Assembly (NCBI GenBank): GCA_039932095.1
Contig: JBDTQR010000001.1
Location: 18,246-82,245, forward strand
Origin: Stagnihabitans sp039932095
GTDB lineage: Bacteria > Pseudomonadota > Alphaproteobacteria > Rhodobacterales > Rhodobacteraceae
Direction: 5' to 3'
DNA: 64,000 bases
The notes under the pieces are model-generated. The model searched no databases, was not told the origin of the DNA, and saw only the letters and a program-made list of their open reading frames with translations. The position numbers were made by a program, and so were the translations under genes. Positions 58,283 through 64,000 of this stretch are shown piece by piece. Within the stretch, counting starts at the first letter, position 1; each line of letters begins with the position of its first letter.

Positions 58283-59422
58283 ATGGCGAAACGCGACTTT
58301 TACGACGTGCTCGGGGTGGCAAAAGGCACCTCGGCAGATGACTTGAAAAAGGCCTATCGCGCCAAAGCCAAGGAACTGCACCCCGACCGCAATTCTGACA
58401 ACCCCAACGCCGAGGCCCAGTTCAAAGAGGTGAACGAGGCTTACGACGTGCTCAAGGATGCCGACAAGAAGGCCGCCTATGACCGTTACGGCCACGCGGC
58501 GTTCGAAGGCGGCATGGGCGGTGCCCGTGGCGGCGCCGGCGGCGGTGGTGATTTCTCCTCGGCCTTTTCCGACGTGTTCGAGGATCTGTTCGGCGACTTC
58601 ATGGGCCGGGGCGGCGGCGGTGGCCGCAGCCGGGCCCAGCGCGGCTCCGACCTGCGCTACAATCTGCGGGTCTCGCTGGAAGAAAGCTTCAAGGGCGTTC
58701 AGAAGACCATCAACGTGCCTTCGTCCGTGACCTGCGACACCTGTCGCGGCACCGGTGCCGAGGGCGGGTCCGAGCCCGTCACTTGCCCGACCTGCTCGGG
58801 CATGGGCAAGGTCCGCGCCCAACAAGGCTTCTTCACCGTCGAACGCACCTGCCCCACCTGCAACGGCGGTGGTCAGATCGTCAAGAACCCCTGCAAGGTC
58901 TGCCACGGTGCCGGCCGGATCGAGAAGGAACGCTCGCTCTCGGTCAACATTCCCGCTGGCGTCGAAACCGGCACCCGCATCCGTCTGGCTTCCGAAGGCG
59001 AAGCCGGGATGCGCGGCGGCCCGTCCGGCGACCTTTATATCTTTATCGAGGTCAAGGATCACCCGATCTTCCAGCGCGACGGCGTCAACCTGTTCTGCCG
59101 CGTGCCAGTGACGATCACCACCGCCGCTCTGGGGGGCGAGGTCGAGGTGCCGACCATCGACGGCGGCAAAAGCCGGGTCAAGGTGCCAGCCGGCGCCCAA
59201 ACCGGCAAACAGATGCGTCTGCGCGCCAAGGGCATGCCCGCGCTGCGCGGTGGCGGCGTCGGTGACATGCTGATCGAAATGGCGGTGGAAACCCCGGTCA
59301 ACCTGACCAGCCGCCAACGCGAGATCCTGCGCGAATTCGAACAGCTCAGCGCTGAAAACAACCCCGAAGGCTCCAGCTTCTTCACCAAGGTAAAGGGCTT
59401 CTGGGACGGCATGAAGGGTTGA
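58283..59422 (+). CDS. dnaJ: Co-chaperone DnaJ
   Basis: A 379-residue type I J-protein. The J domain has the HPD motif in KELHPDRNSD (residues 30-39), followed by a Gly-rich linker (residues 75-120). The zinc region contains all four repeats: CDTCRGTG, CPTCSGMG, CPTCNGGG and CKVCHGAG. C-terminal substrate-binding domains follow (VEVPTIDGGKSRVKVPAGAQ). It stimulates DnaK ATPase; the lid missing from the truncated DnaK does not carry the J-domain site. CCTGAG precedes the ATG. An intrinsic terminator stands after it. Confidence 0.97.
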   Translation: MAKRDFYDVLGVAKGTSADDLKKAYRAKAKELHPDRNSDNPNAEAQFKEVNEAYDVLKDADKKAAYDRYGHAAFEGGMGGARGGAGGGGDFSSAFSDVFEDLFGDFMGRGGGGGRSRAQRGSDLRYNLRVSLEESFKGVQKTINVPSSVTCDTCRGTGAEGGSEPVTCPTCSGMGKVRAQQGFFTVERTCPTCNGGGQIVKNPCKVCHGAGRIEKERSLSVNIPAGVETGTRIRLASEGEAGMRGGPSGDLYIFIEVKDHPIFQRDGVNLFCRVPVTITTAALGGEVEVPTIDGGKSRVKVPAGAQTGKQMRLRAKGMPALRGGGVGDMLIEMAVETPVNLTSRQREILREFEQLSAENNPEGSSFFTKVKGFWDGMKG

Positions 59423-59441
59423 TTCCCCTTCGTTCGACCTG

Positions 59442-59474
59442 AAAAACCGCCGGGCAAAACCCCCGGCGGTTTTT
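59442..59474 (+). terminator. Intrinsic terminator after dnaJ
   Basis: A 13-base perfect inverted repeat (AAAAACCGCCGGG and CCCGGCGGTTTTT) with a 7-base loop ends in a T run and lies 20 bases beyond the dnaJ stop. It closes the dnaK-dnaJ transcription unit. Confidence 0.92.
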
Positions 59475-59668
59475 CTTTGACCACCAGACCACCGCACGCC
59501 GCGTTAGCACCGCCCCACCCGTACAGGCTGTAGCGGCAATGTAGCGGATTTGTAGTGGGTTTGTAGGTCGCAATAATTTCCGAATCTGGCCTCGTTAACC
59601 TCGATTTGACGCCGATTCGCCGAGCGTTGTTAACCTTTTCTTCATTATATTCGTGCCAACCTCCGGCC
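59475..59668. other. Promoter region of radC
   Basis: The rest of the 246-base gap between dnaJ and radC. It contains a CtrA-like box at 59595-59610 and a second TTAACC half-site at 59630 followed after 7 bases by TTCAT. No -35/-10 pair was clear, no RNA gene was seen, and a strong GGAGG ribosome site for radC is absent. Confidence 0.45.
59595..59610 (+). promoter_or_regulatory. CtrA-like box upstream of radC
   Basis: TTAA-N7-TTGAC, one mismatch from the CtrA consensus TTAA-N7-TTAAC, 58 bases before the radC ATG. A second half-site (TTAACC) follows at 59630. radC and other competence or repair genes are reported CtrA targets in some Rhodobacterales, which makes this a credible site. Confidence 0.5.
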
Positions 59669-60433
59669 ATGACACAAAGCGGCTTTCACGAATCGAGAAG
59701 CCTTTTCCCGCCCACCGGCGATGAGGATGAGGCATCCTCTGCCGCCCTGCCCGACAAACTGCCGTCCTACATCGCCGACCACCGCAAACGCCTGCGCTCG
59801 CGCTTCATGGAAGGCGGCGCCACCGCGATGCCTGACTACGAACTCCTTGAATTGCTTCTGTTTCGTGCCATGCACCGCCAGGATGTCAAACCCCTCGCCC
59901 GTCTGCTGCTCGACACCTTTGGCGATTTCAATCGCGTGGTTTCGGCGGTCCCGGCCCGGCTGATGATGGTCAAGGGCGTCGGCGAAGCCGTTGTTCTCGA
60001 ACTGAAACTGGTCGAGGCCGCCGCCCAGCGCCTGATGCGGGCCAAGGTATTGAATAGCCCGATCCTGACCTCATGGGACGCCCTGATCGACTATTGCCAC
60101 ACTGCAATGGCCCACCGCGAAACCGAACAATTCCGCATCCTGTTCCTGGACCGCAAAAACGTGCTGATCGCCGACGAAGAACAGGCCAAAGGCACCGTCG
60201 ACCACGTCCCGGTCTACCCGCGGGAAGTGGTCAAACGTGCCCTCGAACTGAACGCCAGCGCCTTGATTCTGGTACATAATCACCCGTCCGGCGATCCCAC
60301 ACCATCAGAGGCGGACATCACAATGACCGCGCAAATTCAGGACGCCGCGCAGGTCCTGGGGATCACGCTGCACGACCATCTGATCATCGGAAAATCCCGC
60401 GAACTCAGCTTCCGGGCACAGGGTTATCTGTAG
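59669..60433 (+). CDS. radC: RadC-family JAB/MPN-domain protein
   Basis: A 254-residue protein with an N-terminal helix-hairpin-helix-like region (DYELLELLLFRAMHRQDVKP, then VKGVGEAVVLELKLVEAAAQ). The C-terminal JAB1/MPN domain carries the metal site HNHPSGDPTPSEAD (around residues 205-218). The ATG at 59669 gives a normal N-terminus; a longer form at 59606 would start within the CtrA-box region. The name comes from an old repair phenotype; the true biochemical role is uncertain, and a link with natural transformation is known in several bacteria. Confidence 0.93.
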   Translation: MTQSGFHESRSLFPPTGDEDEASSAALPDKLPSYIADHRKRLRSRFMEGGATAMPDYELLELLLFRAMHRQDVKPLARLLLDTFGDFNRVVSAVPARLMMVKGVGEAVVLELKLVEAAAQRLMRAKVLNSPILTSWDALIDYCHTAMAHRETEQFRILFLDRKNVLIADEEQAKGTVDHVPVYPREVVKRALELNASALILVHNHPSGDPTPSEADITMTAQIQDAAQVLGITLHDHLIIGKSRELSFRAQGYL

Positions 60434-60454
60434 GGTTCGGCCCCTGAAATCCGC

Positions 60455-61954
60455 CTATCGTCCGACCTGGAACGCCGGCTTCACCCACAACTCCACCCTC
60501 CGGTTCAATTTGCGCCCCGCGGCCGTCTCATCACAAGCCATCGGCAGCGCCTCGCCAAACGCCTCGACCACCGGCAACTCGTCCTCCGGCATCCCAGGCA
60601 CCAGGGCCTGCAGGCCGTTCAGCACGGCCTCCGCCCGGCTCTGCGACAGCGCCAGATTGGCTTTGACCGCGCCCGAGCCATCGGAAAACCCGGCCAATGT
60701 CAACGACTTGCCTTTGAACAGGCCGGCCTCCAGCATCTGTGCCAGATCGCTCAGGCTGTTCTTTGACGCAGCGTCCAGCGTCGTGGTGCCGCCGTCGAAA
60801 CGGAAGGTCAGCGATAACCGGTCGGCCCCATCCATCGCCGCCACCAGCCGTTTCAGGTCATCCAGCGTCGTCTCCGACCCGGCACCCTTGATCGCATTGA
60901 TCAACCGCAGGCCATCCGTCGTCATCGGCTGCTGCTCGGCCCGCCGGTCGATATAGCCGGCTCGCGCTATTGCCACCTGCGCCTCCGGGCTCGACAGAAA
61001 CTCCAGAAACTCTCGCGCGACCAACGGCATACGGTGGCGCGGTGTCAGCAGAAACACCGGCAAGGTCAGCGGATAATCCTGTGCCTTGACGGCAAGCCGG
61101 GTCGGCAGCAGTGGAAAACCACAGCTGTCCGTCAGCGGCAACAGATGCGCCGGACCCAAAGCCGCCCGCTCGGTCACTGCAATCGCCCAAGGGTCCCTAG
61201 CCACCGCTTCGGCCAGCTCGGCCAGCGTGGTATGGGTGATAGTGGCCGTCACCTTGTGGCCCAGCCGCGCCGAAAGCGCCCGCTGCAGATCGGCACCCTC
61301 CGCCAGTCCATGAAGCACCAGCGGCATATCCGGCCCACCGACCCCGCTCCAGTTCTGCACCTCTCCCGACAGCACCCGCGCCAGATCTGTGGTCGAAATC
61401 TGCGGCAAGGGGTTGCCCGGCGCCATGATCGGCACCAACGCATCCAGCGCCACCGCCTGCGCCCCAAGGTCGGGCTCGGCGGCTGACGCCACCATCAACT
61501 GCGCCGCCCCGGTCAGAATCGCATCCCGCGCCGTCACCGGATCCGAGGCAGTGAACGACAATTCGGCCAAAATCTCGCCAGTCACCGGATCGGAAATCAC
61601 TGCCGGCCCATCCGCCGTAGCCGCCGCAAAGCTCAGGCTCCGCGACTTGGCATAAGCGGCAAACAGCAGCGGCAGCAGGCTGCCCCCCGCATCCGCCGCG
61701 CCGATGAACCTGATCGTCGCCTTGGGGGCCGTCAGATCGGGGCAGGCCGGGCCGTCGCACGTCACGCCCTGACCATCGACCGTCAGCGGCCCATAGTTGG
61801 TCACGATGCGGAAAAACTCGCCGTCATAGCCCTGCAAGGTCCCGCTCAGGGACAATGACCCATCGCGCGAGGTCAAGGTGATGTCCTGCGCCCATGCGGC
61901 CTGACCAAACAGCAACGCGGCGAAAACCGCCGCGCCACCCGCAATAATCTTCAT
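60455..61954 (-). CDS. Exported PstS-like binding domain fused to OmpA domain
   Basis: A 499-residue exported protein with a signal peptide (residues 1-22, ending AWAQD). After a short beta-rich segment, residues 80-335 resemble a phosphate-binding-protein (PstS/PBP-like) domain (TIRFIGAADAGGSLLPLLFA, NPLPQISTTDLARVLSGEVQ, WSGVGGPDMPLVLHG, then VFLLTPRHRMPLVAREFLEF). Residues 370-495 form an OmpA-like peptidoglycan-binding domain (LTLAGFSDGSGAVKANLALS, then SRAEAVLNGL and NRRVELWVKP). The fusion would place a ligand-binding module on the cell wall. The ligand is unknown. It is convergent with radC. Confidence 0.82.
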   Translation of the reverse strand: MKIIAGGAAVFAALLFGQAAWAQDITLTSRDGSLSLSGTLQGYDGEFFRIVTNYGPLTVDGQGVTCDGPACPDLTAPKATIRFIGAADAGGSLLPLLFAAYAKSRSLSFAAATADGPAVISDPVTGEILAELSFTASDPVTARDAILTGAAQLMVASAAEPDLGAQAVALDALVPIMAPGNPLPQISTTDLARVLSGEVQNWSGVGGPDMPLVLHGLAEGADLQRALSARLGHKVTATITHTTLAELAEAVARDPWAIAVTERAALGPAHLLPLTDSCGFPLLPTRLAVKAQDYPLTLPVFLLTPRHRMPLVAREFLEFLSSPEAQVAIARAGYIDRRAEQQPMTTDGLRLINAIKGAGSETTLDDLKRLVAAMDGADRLSLTFRFDGGTTTLDAASKNSLSDLAQMLEAGLFKGKSLTLAGFSDGSGAVKANLALSQSRAEAVLNGLQALVPGMPEDELPVVEAFGEALPMACDETAAGRKLNRRVELWVKPAFQVGR

Positions 61955-61966
61955 GAACGCCCACCT

Positions 61967-62929
61967 TTAGTTGGTGGCGATCTTCCTATCTGAAGCGAGA
62001 TTGTTCAACACCAGAAAATCACCGATCCCTGAACAATCCGGCATCGCCAGCGTCAGGTCGGTAAAGGTGGTCTGGCCGCCCGAACTGGACATCGTCTCGC
62101 CCAGCAGGTCATGGCCGCAGGTCTGTTGAGTAACTGAGGCCTCAAGCATGACATTGATGTGGACAGCACTGTCAGCCGGGAAGGTATAGACCTGCGCCAG
62201 CAAGGGGTTTTCCACATTGGCGTCGCCAAGCACGGTCAGAAATCCGCCACCGCCATCGCCAGCCACCCCCGGATTGGTGGCCGAGATATCGCCGATCTGG
62301 CCGAAATCCGCGCCGTTTTCAAATCCATGCAGCAGAAATGCCGTTCCGCCCTGCCATTGTACGCCAAAGCGGCGTAGCGTCGCAGCCTCGGGAATTGCCA
62401 GTGCCGCATGGGCCTTGCTGCCGTCGCCGAAAAGCACATCGACCTGGCCATCAGGGGCCAGTGCCGGAACCGTCATTGCCAGGCGACCTTCGCCATCCAG
62501 CCTGCCGGTCACCGCCAACCCGTCATGGCGCAGCACGATCCGCTCCAACTTGTGACAGGGCGCCGTCAAGGTCGCGGCGATCAGGCCGGCGGGTTGCGCC
62601 TGCAGTCCAAGATCCACCAAGCACGTCTCTGCCACTATCGGGGCCGTCACTTCCGGCTGGGTAAGCGCGGGCGGGGATGGCATCACCGGGGCAGCTTCGA
62701 TCAGGACCACCGGCACCTTCGGCGCTATCACGCTGCTGTCCGGCCCTGTGCCCGCCGACAATTGCACGATATCGACTGGAATCTTGCTGGTTGCCATCGC
62801 CACTGCTGCAGGCCTGTGCTGCGCCATCGACTGCACCAGATGACCGGCGGCCAAAGCGATCGCCACAACGGAGGTAAACCGGGCAATGCGCGGCACAGGC
62901 AAATTCTGAATTTTGGCAAATACCGACAC
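61967..62929 (-). CDS. Exported or membrane-anchored protein next to secA, unknown function
   Basis: A 320-residue protein that I do not recognise. The N-terminus has basic residues then a hydrophobic stretch (residues 18-33, FTSVVAIALAAGHLVQSM), so it is anchored or exported. A Pro-rich spacer (residues 55-95) precedes a beta-rich domain with four Cys likely to form two disulfides (ETCLVDLG, APCHKLER, QQTCGHDL, MPDCSGIG). It starts 12 bases upstream of the PstS-OmpA gene on the same strand and may form an operon with it. secA lies 148 bases upstream. Confidence 0.65.
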   Translation of the reverse strand: MSVFAKIQNLPVPRIARFTSVVAIALAAGHLVQSMAQHRPAAVAMATSKIPVDIVQLSAGTGPDSSVIAPKVPVVLIEAAPVMPSPPALTQPEVTAPIVAETCLVDLGLQAQPAGLIAATLTAPCHKLERIVLRHDGLAVTGRLDGEGRLAMTVPALAPDGQVDVLFGDGSKAHAALAIPEAATLRRFGVQWQGGTAFLLHGFENGADFGQIGDISATNPGVAGDGGGGFLTVLGDANVENPLLAQVYTFPADSAVHINVMLEASVTQQTCGHDLLGETMSSSGGQTTFTDLTLAMPDCSGIGDFLVLNNLASDRKIATN

Positions 62930-63026
62930 AGGCGGACCCTCCAGCGCAATTCACAGGTAAGACCTGCGCCTGAATCCGGGCCGCCAAATGGCGCAAACAA
63001 GGAGTCTTGACCACAATGGCGGCACA

Positions 63027-63047
63027 AAGGTGGCACAAAGCCACCTT
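63027..63047 (-). terminator. Possible terminator of secA
   Basis: A perfect 8-base inverted repeat (AAGGTGGC and GCCACCTT) with a 5-base loop lies 31 bases beyond the secA stop in the direction of secA transcription. Only a short T-rich tract follows, so termination may be weak or Rho-assisted. Confidence 0.4.
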
Positions 63048-63077
63048 CGCCGGGCCAATTACCCAAGTCTGTCGCGA

Positions 63078-64000
63078 TTAAGCGATTTTCCCGTGACAAT
63101 GCTTGAATTTCTGACCCGAACCGCAGGGGCAGATGTCGTTGCGTGACGGATTGCCCCAAGTAGTGGGATCCGATTCGACGAAACCGGCCCGTGGGGCGCT
63201 TGCCTCCATGACAGGCGCGGCGATCAGTGGGGCCGCGGGCTCTTCCGGCGCCGCTGTTTTGTCGTCGGCTGCAGCAGCGGGTGCTTGAGGCGCGGCCACC
63301 GGGGTGACGGACCCCTCGGCCTTCTGCTGCGCCAGCATTTGCGCCATCATGTTCTGCTGCTCTTCTGCCGTCAGTGGCCTGACCAGCGACAGCTTCTGCG
63401 TGACCTCCTGGCGCAACGAATTCAACATGTGTTCGAAGAGCGTGAACGCTTCGTTCTTGTATTCGTTCAGCGGGTCCCGCTGGGCATAGCCACGAAAGCC
63501 GACGACGGTGCGCAAATGTTCCAGTGTCACCAGATGCTCGCGCCATTTGGCGTCGATGGTCTGCAACAGCAGCTGCTTTTCGATCGAGCGCATGGTGTCA
63601 GGCCCGAAGGCCTCCAGCTTGGCTGCCATCAATGTGTCGCTTTCGGCGACCAGTCGTTCACGCACCACCGATTGGTCCACGCCTTCCTCGGCCGCCCAAT
63701 TGATGATTGGCAAGTCCATGCCCATCTTTTCAATCACCGCAGCGTACAGGCCCGGGGCGTCCCAATGGTCGGCATAGGTCTTGGGCGGCAAATAGATGTC
63801 AACCAGATCCTCGGCCACCTGATGGCGCATGTCCTCGACAATCTCACCCAGATCCTCGGCTTCCATGATTTCCAGCCGCTGGCCAAAGATCGCCTTGCGC
63901 TGGTCGTTCATCACGTCGTCGAACTTCAAGAGCTGCTTGCGGATATCGAAGTTGCGGCCTTCAACCTTGGCCTGCGCCCGTTCCAGCGATTTGTTGACCC
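63078..64000 (-). CDS. secA: Protein translocase ATPase SecA (C-terminal part)
   Basis: The last 307 codons of secA are visible; the 5' part lies beyond the right edge. Recognisable parts are the helical scaffold and wing (FDDVMNDQRKAIFGQRLEIM, then DAKWREHLVTLEHLRTVVGF and GYAQRDPLNEYKNEAFTLFE). An Ala/Pro-rich linker leads to the zinc-binding SEC-C tail CPCGSGQKFKHCHG, which binds SecB and ribosomes. SecA pushes preproteins through SecYEG. The frame is open to position 64000. Confidence 0.96.
   Translation of the reverse strand, partial: VNKSLERAQAKVEGRNFDIRKQLLKFDDVMNDQRKAIFGQRLEIMEAEDLGEIVEDMRHQVAEDLVDIYLPPKTYADHWDAPGLYAAVIEKMGMDLPIINWAAEEGVDQSVVRERLVAESDTLMAAKLEAFGPDTMRSIEKQLLLQTIDAKWREHLVTLEHLRTVVGFRGYAQRDPLNEYKNEAFTLFEHMLNSLRQEVTQKLSLVRPLTAEEQQNMMAQMLAQQKAEGSVTPVAAPQAPAAAADDKTAAPEEPAAPLIAAPVMEASAPRAGFVESDPTTWGNPSRNDICPCGSGQKFKHCHGKIA

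Noticed and set aside
1..64000. tRNA, rRNA, CRISPR arrays, insertion sequences, prophage genes
   Set aside because: Gaps between genes are short and were read for clover-leaf, repeat-spacer and terminal-inverted-repeat patterns; none was found.

Overview
The window is a GC-rich, densely packed chromosomal segment of an alphaproteobacterium, most probably a member of the Rhodobacteraceae (Rhodobacterales). The evidence is the flagellar gene order, the lptC-lptA-lptB-hpf-ptsN block without rpoN, secA and radC with their neighbours, CtrA-like boxes (TTAA-N7-TTAA type) at motility and radC promoters, and RpoH-like promoters (CTTG-N17/18-CYTAT). No rRNA, tRNA, CRISPR array, insertion sequence or prophage was seen. 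No gene-free stretch exceeds 300 bases.

1-24.1 kb is a near-complete flagellar and motor cluster. A rightward operon carries flgB(partial)-flgC-fliE-fliQ-flgF-flgG-flgA-flgH-fliL-like. A long leftward operon, read from 13999 down to 4221, carries fliL, a small membrane/coiled-coil protein, motE-like, motA, a 788-residue exported protein of unknown function, a lytic transglycosylase, flhA, fliR, flhB and a FliJ-sized protein. The divergent operon fliF-fliH-fliN-fliP starts at 14103. Leftward flgE-flgK-flgL-flgI (hook, junction, P ring), motB and an unknown 305-residue protein follow. CtrA-like boxes lie between fliL and fliF and upstream of flgE.

24.3-27.2 kb holds a small redox unit: a [2Fe-2S] ferredoxin, a trimethylamine-dehydrogenase/dienoyl-CoA-reductase-like flavoprotein and a MarR regulator. 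27.3-39.0 kb is an amino-sugar uptake and catabolism region: cytoplasmic GH20 hexosaminidase and GntR regulator (leftward), then two permeases, binding protein, ATPase, Gfo/Idh/MocA oxidoreductase, SIS isomerase/deaminase, ROK kinase, NagA deacetylase and a translationally coupled MaoC-like protein. Imported N-acetylated oligosaccharide would be cleaved, phosphorylated, deacetylated and deaminated.

39.0-45.9 kb holds a lysine-rich helical protein of unknown function, an XdhC-family protein, RNase D, the Kdo/LPS-transport genes kdsD-lptC-lptA-lptB, and hpf and ptsN. 45.9-55.0 kb is a surface-polysaccharide region: NodH-like sulfotransferase, GT14-type transferase, two tandem GT92-like transferases, galU, kdsB, cysQ and an ABC-2 export permease.

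55.0-64.0 kb holds a small unknown gene, alkB, dnaK-dnaJ, radC, a PstS-like/OmpA fusion, an unknown secreted or anchored protein and the 3' end of secA. The most striking single observation is that dnaK carries an in-frame TAG at 57869-57871. It separates 522 normal codons from 112 further codons that still read as a normal DnaK lid and tail.
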